A stretch of 64,000 nt of DNA from Lateolabrax maculatus (lineage: Eukaryota; Chordata; Actinopteri; Acropomatiformes; Lateolabracidae), in the NCBI GenBank assembly GCA_031216445.1, contig CM062210.1, forward strand, positions 3,838,501 through 3,902,500, in the 5' to 3' direction. Below are positions 37,349 to 49,351 of this stretch, piece by piece. Made by a program: the position numbers and the translations under genes. The notes beneath the pieces are model-generated. The model worked only from the letters and a program-made list of their open reading frames with translations, had not been told where the DNA came from and made no database searches. Numbering within the stretch: the stretch's first letter is position 1; every line of letters starts with the position of its first letter.

Positions 37349-38807
37349 ACACTGCAGTAGGTTTAGATTTTAACAGCCTTTGTCATGATGAAAAAAAGAA
37401 AAAAAAATGCCGGCGTGAAAGCACTGTTGTCCCCCCAGCCCACACACCATACTGCACACCCTCCTCACACTTCCCCACGACTATTCCTCCCTCCCTCCGT
37501 CTCTGCCGTCCACATCACCAGCCTAGTCTTTATTTGGACGATGAGGTGGCATATTTGTCTGTTGCTGCTCCTAACACCCCCCCACGGGTCTCTGTGGGCA
37601 CTTGAAAAGCAGTGTGGCGAGCATCTGCGAAACCCCCAAATCGCTCGCACTTCATCCTCTCATGAGGGAATCTACCTGGCAGCGAGAAAGCAAGCTTATC
37701 TGTGTATGAAATGCTAATGTGAATAGCCTCAGCCCTACTTTGTGGATGAGAGCACAGAGGCCCCATCCTTGTTGTAAAACCCACCTGCTCTGTGTGTTTT
37801 AGCATGTGTGAAACGGTGAAGCCTGCCAAACTCTGCTCATTTCAAACCTGAATTTAGACTTTTCAGACATGAAAAAAAAGTGCTGTAGGTGATATGAATA
37901 TATTTCCATCCTGAATCCACCGTGTGTCTTTTTTCTCTTGTTCAGTTTGGCACAGGATGATTAAAATCCCAAAAGCATTACAAGCCCATCCAAGTAGTTT
38001 GGAAATGATTAATCAAATCCACTGATGGAATGTTTTTATTTATTAATCATTCGAGTCATTTATCAAGCCAATATGCCAATGATTTGCTGTTTCCAACATC
38101 TTCAATTTTAGGATTTATTGCTTTTATCTATTTTATATCACTAGAAAATTAATTAATGCGTTTAAAGGTACATTGTGGGGTTGTATTTATATTTACATTT
38201 TCTTACCAAAACCCACTGTGTGTATTCTTGAGGCCTCATAAATGTGTTGAATCCTTTTCCTTCCCTATAAAACATTTTGAGCCAATTTTTTTGAAAGACT
38301 TCTAACAAAGAGATTCTAACAAAACCGGAACCTACCTTTAAAAACACTGCTCTATAATGCTACTAGTGGTCAAAAACTCCACTGGGTGCCTTTTTTAGGT
38401 TTTGGACTGTTGGATGGGCAGATCTGAAGTAGGGTTGGGTGATAATTAAACATTATGGACTATTGACTTTCAGCAAAATAATATAATGACGATATTGTAA
38501 AAATTTGTTGTCCAATATTGATTCTGCAAAAGCTGCAATTAATAACGAGCAAAACTAGTTATTTCAGGTTTGCTACTTGAAGACTTTGGGCTCATGTGAT
38601 GAATAAAAGTGGAACACAATTCATGCTTTGAACATTGGTTTGATTTTCAATGTGATTTTGTATACATGTTTCATAGCACAATACTGTTGATAACAGAGAA
38701 TGTCCTTATTAAAGCAGTACTGTCAGAATGATTCCCCAAACCTAATTTGAGGGGAAAAAAACACTAAAGTTCATGTTTGTGTATTATCAGACAGTTTGTA
38801 TAGTACA

Positions 38808-39145
38808 CCATTAATCAATTAATTCAAAGAAAATTCAAATTTATCGCTGCAATGAAAGTTACTACAACAATTTCGATAAATGATTGATTGGTTAAGTCAT
38901 TTAATTAGCCAAAATTTCCAATATTCACTGATTTCAGCCTCTAAAATGTGAGGATTTTAACATCATCTTATATCACTGTAAATTGAATATCTGTGGGCTT
39001 TTGACTGTCGGACAGAAGAAGCTATTTGAATTAAAATGATGATGGGCACTTTTTTTACCACTTTTTTTATAAATGGTTTGGTTAAACAGGAAAAACAATC
39101 AACAGATGAATCAATAAATAATGAATAATCACGAGTTGGAGACCT
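38808..39145 (-). mobile_element. AT-rich MITE-like repeat, copy 2 (inverted)
   Basis: This is the same family as the repeat at 43.3 kb, in opposite orientation. Recognisable parts are the ATTAATCAATTAATTC end, TCAGCCTCTAAAATGTGAGG, ATATCACTGTAAATTGAATA and a terminal run of short ATTAAT-like motifs to 39145. It is the longest copy in the window. Confidence 0.55.
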
Positions 39146-42100
39146 ACATCTTAGCATATGCCAGACTCCTGTGCCTTATGTGCATAATGTTGATGGACAC
39201 TTGTCTGGATGTTGTGCGAGAGATGCCGCAGTGAGAGCGGAGAGAGATGATGATAATGCAAGTTGAAAAACTGTGTTTTTTTTCCTGCAGTGGCCAGCAG
39301 ATGGGTGCTGTCTGCTCCATCCTGGCACTCCCGTTGTATGATTAGAGCTCAAGAATCCAGCCATTAAACACACAACAGATGGGACATTTTCCATCTTCCA
39401 CCCAGCTCTCATTAAGCAGCCAAACAACATATAGTGGGGTTGACGAGTGCAGGCATGTTTTGTAATGTGACAGCAAAAAGAAGAAAATGAGAAAGAACTC
39501 CTCCTTCACAGATATAATTGAGGTTGTTTATCTTGGCATGTAAACATGAGGAGATGAAACCATCAGAGGCTTCCTGCTCTCATCTCGGCAACCTCTGCCG
39601 CGTGAGGAGTGGTGCATTTTGGGTTTGAGGTAATCAGAGCTGAGGGTAAGGACAGATGGCGTTTGGAGGGTGGTGTACTGGAAGGACAAGTTGCTGTTGA
39701 CTTTGGGAGACATGGTGGGAGGGGGTGACTGACGCACCATCCTGCCCATATGACTCAGTGGGAGTCATTACTGCAATGGGCCTAATTACCTTCAGGCCTA
39801 ATCTGTGTTTAAAAACCTGCTGCTTATTGCTTTTAATTACCCACAAGTGTTGGAAAAAGATTGAGATCCATGGTGGGACAATTTTTTTATTGTGTTTCGG
39901 CATTTGTATGTGCATGAGAGAGAGAAAAATAGACGCAGGAATTTTTACAATTTGTGATATTTTCAAGCTGCAGGTGCCTAATTGTAGCTTCAGTGCATTT
40001 CTGTATTTCCTGGACTGTTTACACAGAGGACCAAACTGTGGTTGTACTCCACAAAACAAGTGTTTGACAGCCAAGAATTTTTCTTCCTGTGTTTTCACAG
40101 TTTATTTTAAAATGTTACTCAGACTGTTGTACTCTCTGTAGCCTGGAAACTAAATTACTTTCACCTTCATCACTTTAGGCAAGAAGAAAGAGAGTTGATT
40201 CTCAGATCTTCAGATCTCGCTTTGACAAGAAGACGAGTCTTGGGAAGTTATCTTTAGAGACGGGTCATGATTATTAGATGATCCTATGGTTGTTTTCTGC
40301 CGACCATCCTCGGGTTATGCAACGTGATCAAAGTCGTACTCTTGCAGGTGATGGAATATGTGCTCAAGTTATCTTGGAGTGCAAAATACCGATGGTTCGT
40401 TTCTGGAAAAGTACTCACATTGATGTAGAATGTAAGTGAATTTTAATTAAGAGCAAGTGTAGAGCAGTTGTTAAGTAGGAAATGAAATTTATGAAGATGA
40501 GTGCATTTCATTTTGGGCTTTGGAAGCCTGAAGGTTAGGGAAGCAAGTGTGTGACCATGTTCGTTGCTGGTCTGAATCTCATGACATATTTCTGGCTCAC
40601 CAACTACTCTCAAAGTGATCAAGGCATTTAACACAGGAGGAACTGTGATATTCCAGCACAACTCTCATTTCTGAAACCTTTTTTATTTGGCTGTGTGGAC
40701 AGACCTTCATCACATCAGGAGTAGGTGATGCAAATTTGCCAAAAAAATAAAAATCCTGATATTACTAAAATCATACATTTCACAAACCCTGAGTTATAGA
40801 CGAGAGTGGAAAAGGGCTCCAAGCCGTAGTAACATGGCATTGTGGAAATACTACAGTCTGCTTGGCTAAACCCCTGAATCCCTGGCACCTCTCTCCAACC
40901 TATTTATCTCCTCCAATTTCGTGGAACCTCCAGGGTGTGCCGCACATTCAGAGGATTGCCCCGCTTGTGAAGCTGATCAGACTAATCTCCTTCCTTTCAC
41001 AAACAATGAGCTGGGTCAAATCACCCAACAGACTCCAGGCTAAATGTGTTTATTCTTAGAACAGGTACTGATCAATCAGATGTATTTTTACATTTTTTTT
41101 TCTCAATAGTGGCTTATCACTTATCAGTGACTCAGCAAATATTGTAACATTCCCAGTTCAACACTAGAGGTATATGACGTAATGGACCAAATTCCCAACA
41201 ACTTTGCTCTTAGAATTGGATCCATACTCATTTTTTTCCTGATAATGAAAGAGTTTTGAAACACATCTTAAAATGGACTACATATAATCTTAATGTTGTC
41301 AGATTTGGAGTTGGATGAACTTAAACATCTTATTTAATACAAATATTGACAGAAAGTTAGAGTGAGCTGGCACCGACAGTGGATGCTGGAGGAGAGGCAA
41401 CAGGACGTCGCTTGGAAACAGGAAACCATGTTTTTGCTGGCGAGGGACCAAAATACATTTATCAAAACAAACCCAAAGTCATCGTTTAGGTCAATGCAAA
41501 ATGCTGCAGTGCTTTTACACAGAAACGACTTTCACACACACAGGATTTAAAAATAAGAGGAAAAAAATACACAAAAGCTTTATAGACAAATGCATTTGTG
41601 CTTATGAAGTTTCTGTGTACAAAAGGGACTCCCTAGGACTAATAATATAACTCAGCTCTAAGAGATATTTAGATTTCAGACCACTTGCCTCTGCAGATTC
41701 ACTTGCATAAGTCAAAATATTGCCTCATAGGTGTGGATTTTATGGATGAAATCCTCAGTCCAATTTCATATTGTGATACGACGTATAACTTGATACAGTA
41801 AGATGCAGCAATCATAGAAAAGTCACATTTTCCCATCAAGCAATCTTGCTCATTGATTTGCAACATTGCCCACCAGTAGCCACCACGCTTTGATGGTAGA
41901 GGAGATGATATAGTCTCACTGTATACGTTGCTTAGTGGATTGATGACTGATTGATTGTTGCCTGTCCCTGTTAAACTACACTCAGTATAAAACCATATTT
42001 TTACACGCTACAAGCAATAAAAAAACATTAATGGTTTAATATAAGATGCAAGAACACATATTGCGTCTAGTGGTGCTGAATATGTCTTGAAGCTTCCATT

Positions 42101-43270
42101 TAAGCATCCATTACAACAGGTTCATGGGGAGCTCCTTCTGATTCAGCAGAAACAACAGAGAGGAAAGTAAATAAATGTCCAGGCCTCAGGAACATTTCAC
42201 AGCAGCGTTACAGTCTGATTTCACATAAAACACATTGCTGTGTCACTAATTGTCTCCTCTGCCGGTTGTGTCTTCCTGTACTTACTATAACCCTCTTGTT
42301 TATTTACCTCAGCTCAGGGAAACATCAGCCTTACACTACAGTATAAGTGGGTGGGAAATGTTTGTGTTTGTTCCTTTCAGGTGAGGTGAAAAGTCAAGAG
42401 TCTGTTTCGCTGTGGTCGTCTCTCTCTGACTGGCCCTCTTTGTTCCGAGGATAGAACAGTGGTTCAGTGATATGTGTTTTGACCTGCCCCAGTCTTCTGC
42501 TATCTGGTGTTTGACATCGGCAGAAAGCTGATGCTGTGAAATCGAATGCAGTGGGTGAGCTCTCAGCAGGAGAGCAAAACATTTGCTATTAGCGGCAGGC
42601 GACAGGAGCCTGTTCTCCTTCTCTGCCGGACTGAATGGAGGTGCATCTCTGTTGCTCCATCAACATCTCTCCCTCTCTCGCTCGCTTTCATTTTGCTTTA
42701 TTTATTTTTTGCTTTTTTGCCTTTTAAGTGTTTCACCTCCTGCAGTGTCACCAGTGGCCGTGGTTACGTGCAAGAACTGTTGGCTGTGAGGTCAATTGAA
42801 CTTGTTTACATGACCAGTTGATTCCGTGCGATTGAGTTTTCCTTTTTCATGAATAAAACAGTAGACAGAGACACAGAATTTCTGACTGCTTATGGTCGTA
42901 GCCACAGGTTGAACTGTCCACCAGCAAAAAAAAAAAACATGAAATCCTACGAACCATATGAAACGGTTCAACGTACTGCTGGGGGTGACAGGAAGAGAGC
43001 ATAAAGCTGGAGAAAAGGAACTGATGCTGAGAAAGATTCTCTGGGAAAAACACACTGCCTATATGTACCAGTGTGCCTTCATATGGACTTTGTGATAGAT
43101 CAGTGTATCTCAATTCTCTGTGATGTGACGTAACTTTTCTCAAAGATATTAAATAATTTCATACATGATGTGTACTACATACATAATGTTAGGAAAAGGT
43201 TTAGTGGATATCTTTTTCAACTGAGCAGTTGTCTGGGAAAGTAATGATCTAGTAGCTCTGCAGAGTTAGA

Positions 43271-43495
43271 GTAGCAACTAATTAACCTTTTCATCATTGA
43301 TTAGTTTATTTTGAGTAGTTGTTAGATCACTTAGTCTATGAAAAGTCGAGAATGTTCCCACAGCTTAACACAACATCTGGATTTGCTTTGACCGACCAGC
43401 AGTCCAGAGATCCAAAGCTGATGATGAAAGACACATATTAAACAGAAAAGCAGCAAATATTCACATTGAGGAATCTGGAACCAGCAAATATCTGG
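43271..43495 (+). mobile_element. AT-rich MITE-like repeat, copy 3
   Basis: The copy begins GTAGCAACTAATTAACC and contains GACCGACCAGCAGTCCAGAG, then GAAAAGCAGCAAATATTCAC and GAATCTGGAACC. It aligns by eye with copies 1, 2 and 5. It lies in the inferred intron 1 and is eroded. Confidence 0.55.
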
Positions 43496-46400
43496 GGCAG
43501 TATGCACGGCCCTTTCTCGTCTCCTGGTCCCGCTGTAGACCCCCCTGCTGTATGAGTAACGTAACTCCTTTTAAAGTGTGTGGTTGAGCTACTCTCAGTC
43601 CGAAGCCCATTGGTTTGTACTGAACGGGTCACAAATACATACTTTCAGTTTTGAAATACCCTTGGCACTGTAGTTTTACGCAAAACGTGCTCAAACCGCA
43701 GTAAATAGTGAATTTGTCAGGGACTATTTTCAGCTGCGGATCGATACGCATTTGGTGCTCTAGTGAGTGTTTCCAGCAGCAGAACAGTTTAAGTGGGAAA
43801 GTAAACTACAGGCTTGTGTTGTTATATAGTAGCATGTCATTCGGTGCAACGATGTGGCCCATTGGTGTGTTTTTAACAGTTTTTGGGCAACAATGGAGCT
43901 CTATGGCAAAGAGGAATAAGCTGTATCAGTCTCTGGCAACACATAAAAGTACTTGTTAGTAGGATCAAATCATAGATGGTTTAATGGGATTTGTTGAGAG
44001 TAAGAAAACTATTGTAAATCGCCAGCCTTACCCTTTAAAACTATCGAAGAACAATCAGGTTTTTCATTATCAGAGTATGAAACGGGATATTGAACTTAAG
44101 ATCAGAACAGAATTGCACGTGCATGTAAACATACCCAATTTTGCATGCATTCTACCAAAATCTCTGTGTTTAACCTATCCTGTTAAACATTGCACATATG
44201 TAAACATGCTTTGGGCAAAAGGCCACTCAAAACAATATCATCATCGTAAAAAGGGGGGAAATGATATCCGTTGACAGCCCGATGCTGTTGATTTCATGCT
44301 CCCTGAAATGCATTTTGCTTTGAAACAGCATGATAATCAGACAATTAGGACACTGATTGAAGAGAGCCCCAGGAGGCGAAAGTGAAACCACTGGAAAAGA
44401 TTCTCATTCTGACACAGAGTCTGACTCACTCATGTACCACAATTGTCCCACCGATATGTCGACTGTGTAGGAAAATGTACTGTAATGTGGTTGAATCATG
44501 AAAAAATTGAATCAGAAAAATGATTCTGAACCAGGAAGAAAAACCCTAAAATGTTCTGAAACAGCTTTTCAACAGAACTAATCCATCAGTATTCTTTGCG
44601 GGGCCTGATATACTTTTCTCAGATACTGGAAGTGAACAGGGAAGCAGGATTTGGGCGTACAGTAGCTCTACCTATGCAGATGAATATCTTTTCCCAGATT
44701 ACACATGTTTAGTGTGTGGCCGAGTATTTATCCTCCTTTAATCCGAGTCGATGTGGAAGAGACTTTGCCTTCCCTTTCTCTGCCTGCACTGGCAGTAGGT
44801 ATTACCCACCACAACCACTGCACTCAGTCAACATCACCAACAACTATAGTTGAGCTGCCTAATTTGCTTGTAGAGATATTTGAAACATGGGGATTAGACA
44901 GAGGTTCTAAGCACATCTTAATCCATATATATGTAAAAATATTTATATTTATAAATAAAAAAAAATTCAGTGATTATCCTTCAAAGTATGTGACAGTCGT
45001 AAGTTGCATTAATGTTTGGTTTTAGCGTTTCTCTCTAATGTTGTCACATGCATTGTAAGAGATAAAGAGCAGCAGCCTTTTGAAGTCTGTCAGCTCCTAG
45101 ATCCTATTAAATATCAAATACATGTGTTTGTCCTCTCGATAATCCCCACGAAGCTGCTATTCTACTGGAGCTTTGAATGTTGGACCAACTTTCCTGCTTT
45201 AAGTCAGCTTTTGAGACTGTTGTACTTATTGTATTAATGCAAAAGTGCCCAAACTATTTTTTACTTTTGTCTGTTTGTCTTACAGTGTTGACTCACATTT
45301 GTGGCAGGTTCCTATTCCGGTTTCCATTTTTTTACCAAAAGTCCAAGAGTCAAAGAATTTCACACCAGCCTCCACTGAAACTTTGAGGCTGCTATTTTAT
45401 TGCTAAAATAGCATGAAAGTGTAAGTGTTACCTAATCTTACCTCTGAAAGATATTTGGCGGGTTATCAGCAGCAATGATGTCTCCATAGCACTTTAACCC
45501 TCAACCTACCAACACATTAACATACAAGGACACATCCCAAGAACAATCCACATTAGTACTTAAAAGCTAATTTACCATCCTTTTGATTCTGGTATCATTT
45601 AATTTTCAGTGATTTCAAGTAAACATTTTTTTTTGTGTTATATTTATATGGTGAAACCAACCAGATTAATTTTGACCCCAATATAAAATAACTGAAATAA
45701 ACCCATAGTCACTCAAACCAAGACCTTGGTCTCAGCATGCCCCCCTGTCAAAATAGACCCTGAATAAATGTAACTGAAACCACACGGCTCAAGCTACCCT
45801 CACACCATGTCCTGCTCATGCTCTGACTGCAAGTCTGTCATATGCACACACTAGTTTACAGCATTCTTATCTTGTATAATAGAACATAAGCATTTCATTG
45901 GATAGTCATTAAACATTTCATTATGAAATGATGTATTGTATTTCTGTGTCTGTGGGTACCCCAGTCTGTAAGTTGAAGGTTAAACATAAGATATCACTCC
46001 TTTTAAAGGCTCAACTTCGGTCTCAGAGTCAAAATTGAATATTGGTTGCGGGCTCATGGTAAATTTAGGGTTCATGTTTTTAACAACAATGGACAGTACT
46101 GCTGCCTCTGGGTACTTCTGGCTGCCTTTATGTACAGATCTTGCCTACTTTAATAATAAATAATCAAACAAACAGCAACAGTGCAGTGTTTGTACATTGC
46201 AGTTACAGTAATGGGCATATCTGTTGACCACACCGTCAACACGGTTGAAAGCTCCAAAAAAAGCTAATGAAGTGGACCTTTGAGCTGGGAATATTTTGTA
46301 ACACAGCAGGTGTTCTATTGTTTTTAAGTGTAATCAGCAGGGCATGGCAGAGCTGGTAATGTCAGCAAAAACTTTTTTTGTCTTGTTTGCAAATTGAGCA

Positions 46401-47365
46401 ACCTGCGTCCTCCGGTTCTCCCAGTGCGAGTTCGAACTCGTGCGTCAAGTTCTTTTTGAGAAAAGGCCTCATATCTAACTGTTCAGCAACCTAAACGAGA
46501 CTCTGAAAGCATTGTTTTCTTCACAACAAAGGGCATCTCTGAACAGCAAGGTCAAATGATGCAATGTCTTCTCATCCGAAAGAAGAAAATGTGAGCAGTG
46601 AGGAGCGATTTCATGCCTCACCAGCACTTAATTAACATATGTATCTTTAAAATCCACCCCAAAACTAGACAATTCTCCATAATACCTCCTCTTTCATGCA
46701 AGTGTAATTTTTGCAAACAGGAAAAAGCACTGGAAGAACTATAATTTTGATTTAGAAAAACAATTTCCTTCTGTCTCTTCCATTCCACTACCTTCTAAAA
46801 ACCCCCGTCTTCCTTACGTCTGAGTGGCTTGATGTCTGTCCTTATAATAAATGTATTTCTATTTCTTGCCGCACTTATTATTCACGGCGCTGAGGCACAC
46901 GCTAAGCCTCGCAGTGTGCCCCGGTCACGTTAAAACATCCAAATCAAGCCTTTTTCAGATGTTTTTTAATAAAGCCAACTCATCCTGAGTCACGGGGCCG
47001 GCGCTGCTCTGCTCTGATACGTGAGTCTGACCTCGCAGGGCGGTATCAGTCACCAAGCAGCGCTCTGACCTTACACACATGGACAATCTTTTAATAGCAC
47101 TGTAACTCCTCAAGTCTAAACTGGTTTGAACCATCTACACAACGGCAAAAACTGGCTGCAATACGGAAACTAGATTTTTTTTGTTGCCTCTTTGTACTTC
47201 ACTATCACAGACAACCAGTTTCAAGTGCATGTCCTCATCTGTAAGGATTTATGAGTTGCAATTTAATTGGAAGGAATTAGTGGACATTTAGCTTCTAATA
47301 TCCATCAAATTAATCTCTAACTCTGTGTTTCTCTTCCCCCTCTTCTCTCTCCCAGGAAATCCAGA

Positions 47366-47559
47366 ATGGCTTCCGGGATTAACCTCTGCTCTTGGTAGAA
47401 CTACCCAGAAGTTCACGTCCATTTGCACAGCATCTCCCAGCCTGGAAAATTCCATAATGTAAATGTATCTTGCTCTTTTTCTTCCTATTAAACCTTGGGC
47501 TTTAGGCCATGAACCTTAGAGGATCTACCGGGACCACTATTTCCTTAGGTTGGATTTAG
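47366..47559 (+). promoter_or_regulatory. Cluster of four upstream ORFs in the cdh18 leader
   Basis: Four upstream ATG elements precede the main start. 47366-47398 encodes 10 codons plus TAG. 47457-47462 is ATGTAA, a start codon followed at once by a stop. 47463-47519 encodes 18 codons plus TAG. 47509-47559 encodes 16 codons plus TAG and overlaps the third. All stop before the cadherin ATG. Such elements generally reduce scanning ribosome flow to the main frame. Their use here is inferred. Confidence 0.6.
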
Positions 47560-47594
47560 ATTCCTCTCTTGCCGGGACTACTGCACGGCCCTGC

Positions 47595-47637
47595 AGCGGT
47601 GGCTAGTGGTGGCGGCTGCGGCGGTGGTGGTGGGAGG
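47595..47637 (+). repeat. GGT/GGC triplet-rich run in the cdh18 leader
   Basis: An imperfect run of GGT, GGC and GGA triplets lies 50 to 93 bases before the start codon. The G-rich sense strand could form a stable RNA structure close to the start codon and is a candidate for length variation. Confidence 0.6.
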
Positions 47638-47687
47638 ACCTTACCACCTTGGAACACGGGGATAACTTTACAAAAGCACGCGCCACC

Positions 47688-47918
47688 ATGAGGATATCCA
47701 CCACCTCCTGTCTCTGTCCCTTTCTGGTCTGCCTCTGCTTCATCCAGAGGTCCTACGGGGCGAGCCACCACCTCCCCGCCAAAGTGCCCTCCAAGAACCA
47801 GACCAAATTGGCCAACGGGGAGACGGAGGTGCACCACAGGCCTAAGCGTGGGTGGATCTGGAACCAGTTCTTTGTTTTAGAAGAACACATGGGACCAGAT
47901 GCACAGTATGTGGGAAAG
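47688..47918 (+). CDS. cdh18: Cadherin-18, first coding exon (signal peptide, prodomain, start of EC1)
   Basis: This exon encodes residues 1-77 of a calcium-dependent homophilic adhesion protein of the plasma membrane, mainly neuronal in vertebrates. The ATG sits in a strong context (GCCACCATGA), and no in-frame ATG lies between it and the leader start. Residues 1 to about 24 form a cysteine-containing hydrophobic signal peptide. A short prodomain follows, with an NQT sequon at 37-39. RPKR at 51-54 is a furin-type site, after which the mature protein starts GWIWNQFFVLEE. Trp2 and Trp4 (mature numbering) are the type II strand-swap residues and Glu11 is a conserved calcium ligand. The signal peptide and the stretch ETEVHHRPKRGW resemble my recollection of mammalian CDH18 more than CDH12, CDH6, CDH10, CDH8 or CDH11. 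The exon ends AAG|GTAGGA in phase 0 and joins the exon at 60235. Whether this is the a or b teleost copy cannot be told. Confidence 0.95.
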
Positions 47919-47954
47919 GTAGGATTTCTATTGAACTGTCTGCAAAACTGTCTT

Positions 47955-47979
47955 AAAAAAAAAAAAAAAAAAAAAAAAA
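47955..47979. repeat. Poly(A) tract 36 bases after the cdh18 donor
   Basis: A run of 25 A bases starts 36 bases after the donor GT at 47919. The cadherin frame stays open through it until the stop near 47993, so an intron-retained transcript would add a lysine run. Confidence 0.95.
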
Positions 47980-48356
47980 CTGAAATCTTTTGATCTCTGG
48001 GAACTTGCTTTTGAACAGCTTACTTGGCATTTTTGTCTCTCCTCTTGTTTGTTGAGAAATGGGTTACAACAGGAGCAAGCTGTTCTATTGAGCTAGATTA
48101 CATCGTCGGCGCGGTACACGCTTTATCTCCTGATGTGTAAATTCAGGTTTCATTTGTGAAGGTGTGTGTCTTCTTCTGTCACTGCGATGTCCGACCGGAT
48201 TCCTCTTATGACAGTGTCCAAAAAAAATGTTTTATTCTCTGCAATTAAGGAGTGCCTCTCAGCATGTCTGCCAGTCTGGGAAGCCAGCTATGCAAGAGTG
48301 GATTCAGTTTGAAAGTGAGAATAGCCCTCTACATCAATCTTTGAACTGAAATATTA

Positions 48357-48416
48357 GATTTGGTCTCTCTGTGGGAAATGAACCCAGATTTGATCTCTTG
48401 GTGGGAAATGAACCAC
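48357..48416. repeat. Two-copy 30-bp tandem duplication in intron 2
   Basis: Copy 48357-48386 and copy 48387-48416 agree at 25 of 30 positions, sharing GTGGGAAATGAACC. No function is evident. Confidence 0.85.
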
Positions 48417-49303
48417 CACAGTAAGAAATTGGACAGTAGTGCAATGGGGACATAGTAAGCCTCATAGTTAGAAAGTTTTATGAATGTAATTTCAGTGTAA
48501 TTTCAAAGTGACTGATGTCCCTTGCAGTGGGAAAGATAGTAGTGGGTATTCTTCTCGCTTGTGCATAGGGTACTGTGTAACCCGGTTGTTGGTGGTGACT
48601 TTTCTGTTAGCTCCACAATAAGCCACAGGGAGCTGGTTAAGTCCTCTGCTTGCAGATTGCTTGCCCTTATCTCCTGAAATGTGTTTCTCCGCTGCAGTGA
48701 TCATTATTCTAGGCACTCAGGCACGGACTAATCCCCTCAACCGCACTCCGAGAGAAAGAGAATGAGAAAGGCAGAACGCTCCTCTGACTGCACATATGTC
48801 TGTATTTCAACGTTGGTACCATTTGAAGGGAAAAAGAAAGGAAAGAGGGATGGCATGCATGGAGAAGGGGTGGGAGGGAAAAAAAATCAACAACAGCAAA
48901 TATCACTTTCCACCTCAAATGTCTGTTTATTGAATAAACTTGGGGTTTTAATCACAAATGTCCTTGCGAAGCTGAAGAAGCAGGAAAGAAAGGTTATTTA
49001 TCGGTGAAACATGTTTTTGCTAATGTTATTTGATGCATGAATGAACCATAAAATCCCACAGTGCCAACAAAAACAATCCCTCAGCATTTATGAGGCATTT
49101 TGTCCTGAGTATTAAACAATACCAAAGATGTTTGCAGCATATTCAAAATGTCAGTTTGTCGATGTACTAACTGCACCAAGACGTAGTTACCCGCAATCTT
49201 AAATTCGTCCACCGCTTTGAAGTTCTTGATTGTTTGGTTTGCTGGCTGGTTGGCTGACGTGCTCGTTCTATACTCCTACCTTAAGGGTGTTGAAGTTCTG
49301 TGC

Positions 49304-49304
<1 letters not shown>

Positions 49305-49350
<46 letters not shown>
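49305..49350. repeat. (TG)23 microsatellite
   Basis: About 46 bases of TG repeat in cdh18 intron 2. It is the longest dinucleotide array in the window. Confidence 0.95.

Positions 49351-49351
<1 letters not shown>

Larger units (their letters stand above)
28260..47355 (+). other. cdh18: Inferred cdh18 intron 1
   Basis: If the donor at 28260 and the acceptor ending at 47355 are joined, this 19-kb stretch is intron 1. It holds MITE-like copies at 29.3, 38.8 and 43.3 kb, TA and TG microsatellites, and candidate conserved elements at 39.5 and 46.9 kb. No coding exon is recognised. Additional non-coding or alternative first exons cannot be excluded. Confidence 0.4.
47356..47687 (+). other. cdh18: 5' untranslated part of the cdh18 ATG exon
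   Basis: A strong polypyrimidine tract and acceptor (CTCTTCCCCCTCTTCTCTC, then CCCAG ending at 47355) place a spliced exon start at 47356, 332 bases before the cadherin ATG. The leader has several upstream ATGs in its first 200 bases and none in the last 128. Its last 100 bases contain a GGT/GGC-rich run (about 47595-47637). Known cadherin genes often have a non-coding first exon, which supports this boundary. The boundary itself is predicted from sequence only. Confidence 0.7.

Noticed and set aside
39634..40141. Overlapping open frames of 154 (-) and 138 (+) codons
   Set aside because: No similarity to known proteins, no splice or promoter context. They overlap each other on opposite strands.
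47649..47687. Possible longer cadherin N-terminus starting at 47649
   Set aside because: The codon there is TTG, not ATG. The signal peptide and Kozak context fit the ATG at 47688.
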